A stretch of DNA of 64,000 nucleotides from Erigeron canadensis (lineage: Eukaryota > Streptophyta > Magnoliopsida > Asterales > Asteraceae): positions 30,362,645 through 30,426,644 of the forward strand of contig NC_057763.1 of assembly GCF_010389155.1 (NCBI RefSeq), given 5' to 3'. Under the pieces are notes generated by a model. That model saw only the letters and a list, made by a program, of their open reading frames with translations. It had not been told where the DNA came from and did not search any database. This document shows, piece after piece, positions 11,661 through 24,433 of the stretch (position 1 is its first letter; every line of letters begins with the position of its first letter). A program made the position numbers and the translations under genes.

Positions 11661-14073
11661 TTAAGTTTGGATCATGGATTCATTCTTTGGGTACCAATAT
11701 CTGTTGAAAAACGTCATAGAATCTGATTTAACTGCATATCCATCAGCATTTCGATGCCAACTATAATAAGCATGTGTTCGATTTTTGATCTCTATTGTCG
11801 CGTGACCAAAACTCGCTTCTCTGAATGCTGAATATTTTGGTTGTGGCTCTGTCATGCTGCATATACAAAAAACAAATGTTATAAATTATTTCTCATATCT
11901 CATCTCCCTCATTCTTCATTTTTGTTTAGAAGGTGATATGTTGAAAACAAAATTTGTCCATACACGACACGCATTAGAAACATGCTTAAAAATCTAATAC
12001 TGACATATGATATGATCAGAGGATCGGTGACTAAGTTTCAGAGAAAAAAATTGCATAAGTTATTGTTTTTCTCTCTTTGAAACTCAACCATTGATCATGT
12101 TAGCACTAAATTTGTATGCATATTTGTAGGCCTACTAAATTAATCATGTATTTTTTAGTAAAATAACTATGTTTTGAAGAGAGAGCCTTACAGGGTTGCC
12201 AAGCCTTCAATGTTGCCTCCATCCCCAATAGTGATGTAAACAGGGGCATTTTGGTCATGGACAGGAGTGCATTCCCCATTCACAATGTTATATGCAATGT
12301 TTGATATACGCTCCTACATAATCATATGATAATCGAATAATGATTTAAGACATTTGTATTGGAAATAAAGAGTTGGTAATAGGATTAACACTTGGCCTGT
12401 GTAATACTACCCAACTTACCGAGCGTTCATAAGCATGAACATGACCTGCAAACACAACATCAACCTTGTGCTCAACAAACCATGGCTCAAACATAACGCG
12501 CATGGTCTCGCCTTCCATGTAATGGTACGTGTTGCTATTGTACCAAGGTGAATGCATAAGAACAATCAACCATGGTGTTTCACTTCTATTAACCTTTGGT
12601 AGCTCATCCATAAGCCACATATATTGAGGAGTGTATGTTCCTACACCACATTAACCCGATTTTAGTACCTTATATATCACATTTTAGCATAAGAAAAATA
12701 TTCTGGGAACGGTAACAATGATACAAGTCTTACCATATGCTGAATAGGAAGACAATACAATGATATGTGCTGATGCTCTCTTTATTGAGTACCAAAGGGG
12801 TTCTGTGCTATTTGATGCTTCAAAGGGGATGCTATATCGGTGAAGAAAAGGCTTAAATGGTACCTTTTCACCCTGCATTCAGACCGTGAAAAGTTCAGTG
12901 AATGTTTTTGCCACACATAATGAAAAGCTATGATCTAGAACACCAATAATCTCTAAGGGAGTTTTAGTCTTTATTTAAGATGTTTTACTTACAAAGGAAG
13001 GACCATAATCGAGTTCATGATTTCCAGCAGTCCAAATCCAAGGTTGATAAGCAACACTCCTTTCAACGAACCTGCCCCAACTATCCCACCTACGATTATC
13101 ATGGTATGTATAATGATCGGCATAAGACAAGTCACCAACATACAACACTGTCTCCCCTTTCACCGGGTTCATTTCATAATGTGTAAGCGTAGTATTGGAA
13201 TCATACGTTTGACCCAGATCCCCTGCAGAAGTCGACCTGATTAAACAAGTAATGTTTTATTTTACAAAACACAAACGAAAAAAATTACTTTCTCAACATA
13301 CCGATTATCCCAAAGGTATAGGGCACATCAGGGCCGATCTCAGGGGGGGTTACAAACCAAAATGTCCTAGTAGTATGACCAATTCCAACTTCATAGTAGT
13401 ACGTCGTATTAAACTGTTATAAAGTTATTAAGAATAATTTTTTAACAAATTAAAACAGCAAGAACAAAACAGATGGACATATGTTTTGACGGTTTGAAAC
13501 TTGACCTCTAAGCTCTCAAGGGTGCAATGATGAATGTAACCAGAAGTGTAATTGTAGTACTTGTAACTTGAATATTGGCCTACAGCTTGGTCCTTTTGGG
13601 TGCTGTTTTGAGGCCAGTAAAGGACTGTGCTTGAACCCGGTTCATCCATTGTGACCCATGAGACTATTACAGCTTTTCCTACAAGATCTCCTTGTGTTAT
13701 ATGAACCTTGCAAGACACAAATGGTCAAAAAGTTAGGCCATACACCCATACTAGACCGCATAACTGGCCTTTAAACTTTAGGGCCTCATAGCATGTGTAC
13801 ATTATGAACAAAAAATGGCATATAATCTAGTTAAAATATCGTTATTCACCAAGTTGAAAAAACAAACATATAGTATAGTACTATTACCTGTTGGGGGGCA
13901 TTATAGCCAGGAGGGACCCTAAAGACATCACTCTCAAAGGGCATGTCCATACTATTCTTTTCATTCCTAACAAAAGTGCTTGTAATCCCTCCATTAGATA
14001 ACAACAAGAAACCTCCACTATCCAATGCCAAAACCCATAAAATAGCAACAAAATAGGATTCGTAATACACCAT
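11661..14073 (-). CDS. Purple acid phosphatase (secreted metallophosphoesterase)
   Basis: Eight exons: complement(11661..11856, 12192..12313, 12420..12640, 12734..12872, 12993..13222, 13302..13413, 13506..13706, 13888..14073). All junctions are GT..AG and the phases agree, giving 468 aa, the usual size for plant high-molecular-weight PAPs. An N-terminal hydrophobic segment looks like a signal peptide. All five PAP metal-binding blocks are present: GDLG (D168), GDLSY (D197, Y200), GNHE (N234), VLMH (H319) and GHVH (H356, H358). These ligands hold the Fe(III)-M(II) centre that hydrolyses phosphate monoesters. Family knowledge: such enzymes are secreted or vacuolar and scavenge phosphate; the subgroup is not resolved here. 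The start ATG at 14073 precedes the hydrophobic leader. No lesion is seen. Confidence 0.95.
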
Positions 14074-15756
14074 TTCTTGAAAAATTTAAATACACAATCT
14101 GGATGTGTTTTTGTAGATTCATGAATGTGTACTTATAAGGCTTTGCTAAGTGTGTGTATGTCCAAAAACTTGGAGTATTGGCAAATGAAAACCACGATGA
14201 TTTCGAAGGAAGAAGAATGTACCATTTTTCGTTTTCATTGTAGAGATTGTTCTATTTGGTTTTTTCGAATAAAGTTGAAAGAAAAATACAAATATAGCAG
14301 ACACCAGTAACGTATTTTGGTAACATTCTTTGAGTCTCAGGTTACAACTAAAAATCTAAGGTTGCTTAAGTTGGGATGACGCAAAATTATAGGAAGTAAT
14401 GATAAGACACCGAAGGTATTGAGATACTAATTAATGTACTAAAAAGCAAAGGTTATGACAAGACAACATTTTAGCCCATTTTTACTCTAAAGAAATGAAT
14501 GACAATTATTGTTAGATACCTAGATTGATATCTAGTGACTAGTGTAGTATATTCACCTAATATTACAAAGGGCCATATCCGAAAATGTTAAACCAAATCG
14601 AGGCCCGAGACAAGAAAAAAAAAGGCCCTTAAAAGATAGTTTGATATAATCATCATAATTCAAAATTTGAAGTAACAATGAAAAGAAGTTAGCTAACAAT
14701 TACAAAAAACTACATACATACAATAATTTATTTATTTTGTTTTGTGCTGAGACAAAACAAAGCTGACTACATATAACAATTGGTTTGGTTTATTTTTTGG
14801 GCCCTCTTCAATATTGGGCCTTATTGTCTCTTTTGCCTTGCCTCAAACTCTCAAAGTCGGACTGATACATTCCCCACAATGTGAACACGTACATTTAGTG
14901 ATTTAACACAAAATAAGTCAAATTACATTCATCTCATAATACATATATTCACCACATACAAACCAAGTGAATCACATCTACTTAATTACGTACAAAATCC
15001 CTTCTCTATCTCTCATATAATAACACAATAACAAAGTGAATGTGAATTACCTTTCATTTTTCATCACATAAGAAATGAACCATATTTCACTCACTTATCA
15101 TCCTAGAGCTCCATGATATACATGTTTTTTTCTTTTGGTTTCCAACGAACCATAAGAAGTAAATGTGATTCACTTGGTTTTTTCTACATAATATTTTTTT
15201 CTAATAGGCAAACTAATTAAGTTTTCAGTGTGTTGGTTAAAGACAAAATAAATAATTCATCCCATAATTATAAGAAATGAGACTCAACGTATGTGGATCC
15301 TTCCAAGATTTATTTAGTTTTTTAGCTTAATTTGAGAAAAGGGGGAGGTATAAGTTGATATTTAGATTAGGATTTTCTCAACTTAAAACAATTTAATAGT
15401 TAAAAAGATCTAAAAACTTTAGATTATAAGGATAACTGTAGAAAATAGAAATGAACTTTACTCGATTTCACGAAATTAGCAATATTCTTTGAAAGTTTTA
15501 TTTTTTAGAAAGCATCTTTTTATTTATTAGCAGAAAAAGTATCATTTAACCTAGTAACCTGCTGACGTATCAGTTTGATTTTTAATTCACGAAATTAGAA
15601 ATGAACTTTGGAAGAATTCACAGAATTAACAATGTTATTATTTTAACTAATAATAATAATACAGTGAATAATTACTTTATATTTTCAAAATAAATCTAAT
15701 AGATAAATTAATATCTGATGAAACTTTTGTTCCAAAAAAAATAATATTTGATGAAA

Positions 15757-16076
15757 CTAGGCTTATGCCCGCACAATGCGACGATGGTGAGGGTAGTGAT
15801 AACAGAGGTGGTGATGGTAACAGTATTGGGGGTGGCAGTGGGGACGGTGATGGGGGCGGCGATGGTGGTGAATGTAAAAATAATTGATGTTAAAGGTGGT
15901 ATTGTAGTTATTTTAAATGTTGGAGCATCTATACTGTAAATTGTTCATGAATGATATTATAGGTATATTAGCTGGAGATATTCAATTTGGTGAATAAAGG
16001 TGAAGGGTATTTTTAGTTTTTCAAAGGTCGAAAGTTTAAGGAAAAAATGATGGTTTGTTTTATTAGATAGTATAGA
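15757..16076 (-). mobile_element. Non-autonomous Helitron, same family as 36708
   Basis: On the minus strand: A then TCTATACTATCTAATAAAAC at the 5' end, and GTGCGGGCATAAGC then CTAG|T at the 3' end with a GC-rich hairpin just before it. It is homologous along its length to 36708-36996: G/T-rich triplet tract, 'ttgatgttaaaggtggtattgtag', 'attataggtatatta'. Only a repeat-driven ORF is present. Confidence 0.8.
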
Positions 16077-16411
16077 TGAGTAAACATGTGTGTTTAAAAG
16101 AAAATAATGAGTATATTTGTTATTTAGTTTTTAGTTGGGGATATTTGTAATTTTGATTGCATATTTTGAGAAGAAAAAGAGGGTAGAATGGTCATTAATA
16201 GGCTTTAAAATAATTATTAAGGAGTAAATTTGTAATTTGGATATATATGATATTTGTTGTATTCAAAAAGGATATATATGATATTTTTAAAGTTACTTGG
16301 GTATATTTGATATTTAAGTGCTTTAAAGAGGATAAATATGAAATTCTCTTCTTTTTTTTATTATTATTAATTAAAATAATAACATTGCTAATATTGTGAA
16401 TTCATCCAAAG

Positions 16412-16665
16412 AATTATTTAGTGATGGACTTTTAAAAATTGTAAGTTCATAAAAATTTGTCTACAACTAATAATATAATTAATAATTAAAAGGTTTTTAG
16501 TTCCATATTTTTTGTAAATTATAATTTTTTTATGGAAAAGTTAAAAAAAATTATTTAGTGATGGACTTTTAAAAATTCTAAGTTCATAAAAAATTTTCTA
16601 CAACTAATAATATAATTAATAATAAAAAGTTTTTTAGCTCCATATTTTTTGATTTATAATTTAAA
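16412..16665. repeat. Tandem duplication, ~139-bp unit, two copies
   Basis: The segment 'attatttagtgatggacttt' starts at 16412 and again at 16551, followed in both by 'aagttcataaaaa', 'ctacaactaataatataatt' and a 'ctccatattttttg'-like end. Confidence 0.85.
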
Positions 16666-17285
16666 TTATGATACATGTAAATTAAAAATTTTAGGTTAAC
16701 TAAATTTTTGAAATGGTTAAGAACTAGTTAGGCCAATAGTTTTTTATTATATATAAAAATAAAGAAGATTTAGTTACAAAATTAGTTCATGTGGTTTTCC
16801 CATTTTAGCAATGGGGGTTCTTGTGGGGAGAAAAATACATAAATACCCCTACACGTGCTGCACACGTGCCCACTTAACGACCACCTTTAATGGATCCGTC
16901 AGATTTAGACCAATTTTGCAAAAAATACTCAAAATAAGGACCTTCATTGCAACGATTCTCAAATAGAAACCCCTTGTTAAAATGTACAAACCATATATCT
17001 TGCAATTAACTCTACAATTAACTCTAGAGTAAAATGCATAGACATTTTCCAACAAGATGGTCCCATTCAAACACCATCTTTTGGACTCACAGAGTCGTAA
17101 AGTGAAGCTAAAAAACATGACCAATTAAACAACCCTAAAAAAACCTCATCATTCATCTCTATTTCCCCACTAATTTCCTTCACAATTTCACACCATCTTT
17201 CTCTGTAAATACCCTGTATTTCCCATCATCTGAAACCCCCATAAAACCCCTCAAGTTTTCACCTTTTTTTGTGGGTATTTTTCTA

Positions 17286-19504
17286 ATGGGAAATACAAAT
17301 CAAACCCAACAAAACCCAGTAACAATTCATCAAAATAATGAAGAATTAACAAATTTTACTTGTGAGATATGTATAGAGCCAGTAACAAGCCCAAACACAA
17401 AATTTAACAATAATAATAAATGTATGCATCCATTTTGTACTGATTGTATGATCAAGTACATACAAGTGAAGCTAGATGAAAATGTGTCTAATATTAAATG
17501 CCCAGCTTTAAATTGTAATAATTTTTTTGACCCTTTATCTTGTAGACCAAAAATTGGGCAAAAGTTGTTTGATCAATGGTGTGATGTGTTGTGTGAGTCT
17601 GCTTTGTTGAGTTTTGATAGAATTTATTGTCCTAATAGGGATTGTTCAGCTGTTGTTGTGAATGAGTGTGGTGGTGGTACTAGTTTGAAGAGATGTGTTT
17701 GTCCTAATTGTAAGAAACCGTTTTGTTATCGGTGTAAGATTCCGTGGCATGCTGGGTATAGGTGTGAAGAGAGTGGGGAGATGAGGGATGTTAACGATAT
17801 CGCGTTTGGTGTTCTTTCTGAAAGGAATCAGTGGATGAGGTGTCCTGCTTGTAGACATTGTGTTGAACTTGTTAAAGGTTGCGCCATTGTTCGTTGCAGG
17901 TAGCTCGTTTACATTCACTTGTTTTGATTATCGTGATTGTCTTATTGAATTCCGATTGTTTTAAATGTTGTATTTTGATTGATTTGGTTAAGATTGTGTA
18001 TATTCGGAAAAGCCTCTTATGGAGGAAAGATACAACCTTTTTCACATTTAGGTGCGCCAATGGTGCACTAGAAGCTTGTTACCACTACAATCCTTTCTAT
18101 ATGTAGACTATATGTAAAACTTAGTGAAGTTGTTTTCTAGTTTTTGATAGACTTTAATGGGGGTATTGGTGGTAATATGAGTGAAGGTAGAATAGATGGG
18201 TAACTGACTAATTTTGCCAAAACAATCTTAGATTTCTGTAAAGTGGTATCTTATTTAGTTTGGTTGTGGTACAGGAAACTTGGCAGCATATGTTCTTTCT
18301 TAAATTTGAAAACCGAGAATGACATGTGGAGTTTGCATACCTAAAATTTTTCTGTAACCGGAAAAGTTTGTGTTTTGGGGAATACTAAGCTAATAAAACT
18401 GAGCTAGCGTCACTAGCATGTCCATATCGATATTAGAAGTTCTACATGATTAGGTGGAATATGCTGAATTTTGTTCATGATAATGTTGATTTAATTCTTG
18501 AGGTTTTTTTTTTTTTGTTCTTCGTGAGAAACTGTTAAGTTCTAAACTGTGACAGGAAAATGTTGGGTATTGTAGTGCTTGAATTTTCATAATTGCTCAT
18601 TTTTCATATGAGATCAGACTTTTACATTTATAATCAATGTGCATGTTGACACTTTATATGTCATGGGCTATGCATTGAATGCATAGCCCATACATCTTGG
18701 CTAAATAACTAGCTAACCACATGACGAAGAAGATATGACATAAACGGGGAGTTGAGATGGTTATTATATCTTTGTGTTCTTGGTGTTTGAAATCAATACT
18801 ACTTGTTATACACTTGATTAAATGATACTTCACCAACCCATCAAGATACAGATGAAAGAATCTGCATACTAATTCTTGACCAAATAGGTGGCTCACATAA
18901 CGGGTCAAAATACTTAATGTTATTAATCTGCATACTTAATGTTATTTTTTATTCTTTTCTTAGTTTTGTATATGATTATTCTGTTGAATCTGATAACAGA
19001 AAACTATACTATTAATATGCATAATCTATATTGTTGAAGTAAAACAATTTATAAGGTTCTATGCATTATTCGATCACTTTCAACACACTTGACCTACTTG
19101 ATCCACTAGAGATTAAGAATAAACCAAGTCGACCCATTTAACTCTTTGCAGGCCGCAGTTACCACCTCTTTGTTTATTAATCTAGAATGTTATATGACCC
19201 GACTATTTGATTCTTCAATAGCAAGCATTATATATTAGCATTGCTTTTAAGTCACAATGATCAATTTAAAACTCACATCCAAACTGAGCAATGAATTTGA
19301 ACTGAGTTTATGATTTTGAACTGAACTTGGTACAGGTGTGGCATTGAGTTTTGCTACAAGTGTGGGAAAAAGGTTGATCGTCATTGGTGCAACTGTCGGA
19401 GAACTTCTACGTGTTGCATGTTCGTTTTTCACATTTGCATAGTGATTTTGGTTCTGTGGCCATTTTTTCTTCTAGGTATGGCTATATCAAGAAGGAACCG
19501 CTAA
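17286..19504 (+). CDS. RBR (RING-IBR-RING) E3 ubiquitin ligase, copy B, intact
   Basis: Two exons: join(17286..17899, 19336..19504), GT..AG, 260 aa. RBR ligases take ubiquitin from an E2 onto a RING2 cysteine and pass it to substrate. RING1: C26, C29, C46, H48, C51, C54, C72, C77. IBR: about C115-C160, including CYRC and H155. RING2: C186, C189, then likely catalytic C199 in the K-G-C context, C204, C206, C211, C214. A hydrophobic stretch at 232-252 ends the protein and is probably a C-terminal membrane anchor. I chose ATG 17286 over the in-frame ATG at 17271 because copy A shares the former. It is shorter than ARIADNE proteins and resembles the small plant RBR group. The promoter (17070-17285) is duplicated at 3628-3809. 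The intron (1436 bp) is about twice that of copy A because of an extra repeat segment. Confidence 0.92.
18560..19210. repeat. Dispersed repeat inside the intron of RBR copy B
   Basis: Homologous in the same order to 28395-29265 downstream of the cysteine protease. Shared runs include 'cttgaattttcat', 'ttataatcaatgtgcat', 'gcacataacgggtcaaaa'-type, 'ttctatgcattattc' and 'agagattaagaa..aaacca'. It is absent from the intron of copy A, so it is an insertion. Confidence 0.8.
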
Positions 19505-20800
19505 TTGCATTGACCAGGATGATATGAGATATTAATATATTATAATTCCTCTTATTAATGTTAATGTAAATAACAGTAAAAAAAAAGAATGATTAGTTTA
19601 GCTCCATGTGCGTGTGATATGTGTTGGGAAGGAGCTAAATATAAACTTATGTATCTAGTAGAATAAGTCTTTAAGCCCCCTTCTCTAGTGTAAAGAGTGC
19701 AAGTGAGGTTACGAGTGGTGGATTTTTATATAATTTTAGTTCACTAGTTTTACCATATTCTTGTTCTGCCTGTTGTTAATTCCGTTTGGGCTTCTCGTTA
19801 TGTTCTATTCTGCTTTTCTTATCTGATTAGTTGTTTTCTGTTGTGTTGCTCATAAGTGCTGCTAACTCCACTTCCATTGTGGTGGCATGTGGTGTAAGAT
19901 ATCTGCTATACTTGATGAGACCTGAGTATAAGTTATGATTTTGAACTTTATCCGACTAAGAGCTAAACTGCAAATATCAGTAAGTTGACACAAGAAGCAT
20001 GAGGAAACAAACGGTCATTCAATATGAGCTTATATGTAGCAGTTAGATTGTAGGCAATGATCTTTGTTTTGTTGCCGAGATAGTGGAACCGCAGGTTTTA
20101 AGTAGTGGTTTTGGTTCCAGAACTTTAGATAGATTGTTAACGCTTTTGTGAAGGTTTTCAGAGGGTGCCAAGGTCTACTCGATAAATAGGAAAAAGTGAC
20201 ATAGGTATGAGATGGCATTTGTAGTGTCTCGGGTCTTGGCGTATTTGATCAAGGCGTGGGCTTGACCTTGCTCAGCAATGATCATAGATTTGGGCTGGCC
20301 TTCGGCTTGTTAAGTTGAAAAGGTCGACCTGAATGTGGTGGTTTCAACTCATTTACTATAGATGAGTTGATTCGGGCTAGTTTTATTTCTAATGCATCAA
20401 ATGCTTTAAAACGGAAGGATGTATTTATCTACAAATAATATGGGTCAAAACGGTTCAACAGAAGATCAGATATTTGAGTTTAATGAGTTAATGGGCCATA
20501 ACATTATGCATTAATAATAAACTTACGAGTAAAAGTATGTCATTTGAAACTTATTAAATGGTATATTATTATTAAAATTATAAAAGTACTAGTATTAAAC
20601 AGTAACAATTTTAGTAATTTAAATTCTAATACTTATAAATTGCAACAAAGTAAACTGATAAAAGTACCGTAAAAACAGTAATAATCATAGTAATCTAAGA
20701 TCTAAAGTACAAAGTAAAACTGCAACTAAGTAGTAAAGAAAAAGTGATGATATCTATAAAAAATCGAAATAATATCTTCCTCCTTTCTTTTATCTTGTCT
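19505..20800. other. Spacer downstream of RBR copy B
   Basis: The first ~250 bp are the 3' UTR and flank of copy B and align with the region after copy A (10527-10790, for example 'gtgcaagtgaggtta'). The segment at 20340-20430 aligns with 10800-10880 ('aatgcatcaaatg...gaaggatgtattta'). The remainder is AT-rich with no gene visible. Confidence 0.6.
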
Positions 20801-22700
20801 TTAATTCTTTTCCAAATCCCTTTCTTCATCGTCGGCAACAAACCTTTTCCAATACCAATGTTGCTTCCAAATTCCGGACATATCTTCAATCGGAATTCCC
20901 TTTGTCTCCGGCAAAAAGAAGTAGACGAAACCCGTCATCACAAGCACCCAAAACGTAAAGAATATAAACAATCCATATCTAAAAGCACATAACATCTGGA
21001 GGAAGATTTGAGCAATCAAGAAGGTGAAGATCATGTTGACGATAACATTAACACCTTGAGCCGCGGATCTCACTTCAAGTGAGAAGATTTCACTAGGCAC
21101 GAGCCAACCCAACGGACCCCAAGACCACGCGAACCCTGCAATGTATATGCATATGGCTGCAACCACAAGACCCGAATACCACCCTGGGAGCTCCCCGGGG
21201 TTTCCATTTAACCCAAACTTCAAAGCGATGGCAATAGTAATCACAACCTATAAACATTAAACATCAAGTAATTAATCGAGTATTTTATGCCGTATAACTT
21301 AATTAAAAGCTACAAATAATATATAACAATTGAACTTATATAGTAGATGGAAGTAAGTCTTTTGTTTAATTAATTAATTACGTACGTACCTGACAGAATA
21401 ACATTTGAATGCCACCTTCGAGAAACCAAAACCTCCTTCCAAATTTATCAACAGTGAGAATGGAAACGATGGTTGCTACCATGTTAACGACCCCGGTGAT
21501 CAGAGCGGAAACGAGGGCACCATTGTCTCCAAACCCCATTGTTTTGAACAAAACCGGTGCGTAGAACATGAACACGTTCATTCCCGTGAACTGTTGGAAG
21601 AAGGGAATCAAGATCGCAAAAGTTGCTTGTGGTCTGTACCTCCTGTCGAGAAACAGATTACGCAACGGGTTTTGATCCATCCTTTTAGATTGTTCGCATG
21701 CTGCAACTAGATCATTGAACTCTTCTTGTACGTCGTCCACCCCACGTATTTTTCGTAAGTTTTCTTTTGCCTCTTGAAGCTTTTCACGTCCGAGAAGAGA
21801 GCTTGGGGAATCCGGAACGAGAAGAGTACCGACGATGAAAGCTATAGCAGGGACGATAGCGCCACCCAAGCTCAACCGCCAGCCCCATCCCCCGTCGATA
21901 CGAGCAAACCCAACATTGACGGCGTTTGCAACCAGGATTCCGATGGTGATGCTGAGTTGAAACATGACGTTGAGGGCCCCACGATGTTGGTACGGTGCTA
22001 TCTCCGATAGATATAAAGGCACAGCCTACATATATTTAAAAACAAGTAAAAAAAAACGTGAGTTATTACATATACATATCAATCAATATTTAGTACTAGC
22101 TACTAACATTATTAATCTTGAGACCTTTTTTCAAATTCTAAGTAAGTAAAATAACTAGCTAGATAACAAAATTACAAACAATAATAAACGATCGTAATAT
22201 GTAGTTAATTTGTTAATAGCTACCTGGTTAGCAAAACCGATACCAAGACCGAGAAGAAGACGGCCGGCATAGAGCATCCAGGTGTATTGAGCGAAGCCGT
22301 TGATGAGGGCTCCAGCGCAGAACGTAACACCGCCGCAGAGCATGGACACTTTTCGTCCGAATCTTTTGGTCAAAAATATTGCCAAAAAAGACGCGAAAAG
22401 TGCGGCCAAGTATAAGGAAGACGTGAACATGGTCAACGTGAAACTGTTGAACTTGCAATACTGGTTGCTGCTCGAATCAGAGGTATTCGACTGTTGGAGG
22501 TTTTTAGAGACTTTGGGGAAGAATTTGTCCAGGAATGGCGTCATGGACGTCACGCCCCCGGAAATTCCAATATCGTAACCAAAGATTAGACCCCCGAAAG
22601 CCGCCAGCATGGCTGCTACGCACACGTTCCATGTGAGCCTTCCCGGATATGCTTTTGATGAACTGCCGGCCGGCGGACCAGCTACAACACCACCGGCCAT
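20801..22700 (-). CDS. Sugar transport protein (STP-type monosaccharide/H+ symporter)
   Basis: Three exons: complement(20801..21247, 21390..22025, 22224..22700), GT..AG, 519 aa, the normal STP length. STPs are 12-helix plasma-membrane transporters of the major facilitator superfamily that import hexoses with protons. Visible motifs: N-terminal PGRLTWNV and the [14 protein letters not shown] segment, RFGRK after helix 2 and a matching KFGRR in the second half, a PDSPSSLL loop after helix 6, QQFTGMN in helix 7, [15 protein letters not shown] around helix 10 and [11 protein letters not shown] at ~484-494. I chose ATG 22700 (MAGG) because upstream in-frame sequence lacks similarity to the family. 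It stands alone and is intact. A TATAAATA box lies 148 bp upstream of the ATG. Confidence 0.94.
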
Positions 22701-22847
22701 TATTGTTGAAGCTAGATTAATCGAATTATAGATATATTGAGTAATAACGAAACCTAAATTATTAGAAGATCGATTGAATGATAGCGAACTTTGAAACGAA
22801 TTAAAATTGAGATATGATGAGTAAAAAGTCTGAAACAAGGAGGTTTG

Positions 22848-22855
22848 TATTTATA
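22848..22855 (-). promoter_or_regulatory. Candidate TATA box of the STP gene
   Basis: TATAAATA on the minus strand, ~150 bp upstream of the start codon at 22700. This spacing is plausible for a ~110-nt 5' UTR. Confidence 0.45.
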
Positions 22856-23338
22856 AAGAAAAATTACTCGTATTATAAGATCGATGTACGTACGTGTTTG
22901 CATTTTGAGTTGTAAACCAACTCCTATATATACTCCAAATTATATGTATCCCGATTAATATTGGTTTCGATATTCACTAATGAATAACCTTATCTGAATT
23001 GGATTCGTATTACAAAATCTAGCAAGCTAGCATGCGTACGCGCGTATGATTTATTTTAATTTGGGTCATTACACATTTATGAGTAGTTGGTTTTTATTCT
23101 ATGACTCTTTTGCCCTCGAATTAAGATAGAAATTTATAATAAGAAATTAAACTTACTCTGGATTTTATTACTCGTATTATTTTTTAGAATGACTACTTTA
23201 ATGAACACCAATAACAACAGATCTAAATAAAACGTCAAGAGATACCTACATAATTTAAAAAAAAAGAGAAACTTCTCTTAACTTGCCCAAGTTAACTTTT
23301 GATGCATAGAAACCCAATAGGATAGACTGTCCTCGAAT

Positions 23339-23800
23339 CACTACAAGGAAGTTGGTTTTTGGCGACGACGAAAATCTCAGAGACAACACAAATATCATTC
23401 ATGAAAAGCCGCTAAACGAAAAAAAATTCAAAACTTTGACTGAAAAGTCAAAATAAAGATTTCGGGATGACATTGTCGTCAACAAAGTCGTCCCAAAGTA
23501 TTTTTTGATTGTTATTTTTGATTTAATATTTTAGCGAAACCGGAAAAATATTCCGTGATGCCAAATGTGGTCACAAAAGTCGTCCCCAAATATATTTCTT
23601 TTTCTTTTTTTTTATATATATTTTTCGTTTTCCTACCTAAATAAAAACTTCCCGCAATACTTTTAGAGACGACATTTTCGACGACAAACTCGTCACCAAA
23701 AACATCTTCCCAAAAAAAAAAAAAAATTTGAGTTCCCTCCATAACGAAATATTTCCCTCCAATGCTTAGGGATGACATGGTCGTTGCCAAAACATTTTTA
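23339..23800 (+). mobile_element. CACTA-like (En/Spm-type) transposon end with sub-terminal repeats
   Basis: CACTACAAGGAAGTTGGT at 23339 matches the CACTACAAGAAA-type terminus of plant CACTA elements. At least four degenerate ~100-bp blocks follow with 'gacgacattttcgacgac' or 'gtcgtcaacaaagtcgtccc'-like cores, as in sub-terminal repeats. No opposite terminus (..TTCTTGTAGTG) was found, so it is a fragment. Confidence 0.6.
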
Positions 23801-24009
23801 TAATTATAATATATTTTTTTCACTTTAAAAACTATATTTAAATATAAGAAAATATTAATTGTGAAATAAAATTTTATTAAGTGTATAAAACAAATTTTTT
23901 CCAAGTGTTTTCATTTATTAATACATTACATTAATTATAATTTATTAATCACTAATAAAGTATAATATTGTTTAACAATTACTAACTTTAGAAAAATATA
24001 TAATTCATA

Positions 24010-24350
24010 GTAAGCTATGTCGGGCGGTAGGTCTATTAGACCTACATAGGTTTAAGGCCCAATAGGTATATTCAAGTGAAAAACGAAAACAAAAGACCCA
24101 TTTGACCAATTTAGACATGTGGTCAACATATTAGGCCCAACAGGCCCAATGAGCCTACATCAAATAACAAACAAGTTTAAAAGTCCATTCAAGTGAATGA
24201 CGAACACACATGGCCCAATATAGGCCTATATGTGATAACAAACAAAGTTAAAGGCCCAATCGCACCACATGGTGTACAAAACGAGTTTAAAGGCCCAATA
24301 AGCCCACATCAAATAACAAACGAATTTGAAGGTCTAATAGGCACACATGG
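24010..24350. repeat. Degenerate short tandem repeat with GGCCCA motifs
   Basis: Imperfect units of about 35-75 bp built on 'aacaaac.agtttaaaggcccaat' and 'gcccacatcaaat' recur at ~24165, 24238, 24280 and 24317. Origin unknown. Confidence 0.6.
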
Positions 24351-24433
24351 CACAGTTAAATGTCGTGCATTCGGATAGTTTAGATGGGTTTACAATCAAC
24401 TAGTTAAATATGAACGTGGGGTTTTGATGTGTG

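Larger units (their letters stand above)
14074..17285. other. Intergenic spacer between phosphatase and RBR copy B
   Basis: No gene supported. It contains a Helitron-like element (15757-16076), a ~139-bp tandem duplication (16412-16665), and from ~17070 the promoter and leader of RBR copy B, which aligns with 3628-3809. The rest is AT-rich unique-looking sequence. Confidence 0.6.

Noticed and set aside
14125..14310. 61-codon ORF near the phosphatase promoter
   Set aside because: No family resemblance; it overlaps the promoter/5' region of the phosphatase gene.
15748..15939. 63-codon Val/Gly-rich ORF
   Set aside because: It is contained in the Helitron-like element 15757-16076 and reflects its GGT/GAT-rich tract; the family copy at 36708 has no equivalent frame.
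24193..24378. 61-codon ORF with repeated NEFKGPI-type peptide
   Set aside because: It is a translation of the degenerate tandem repeat at 24010-24350.
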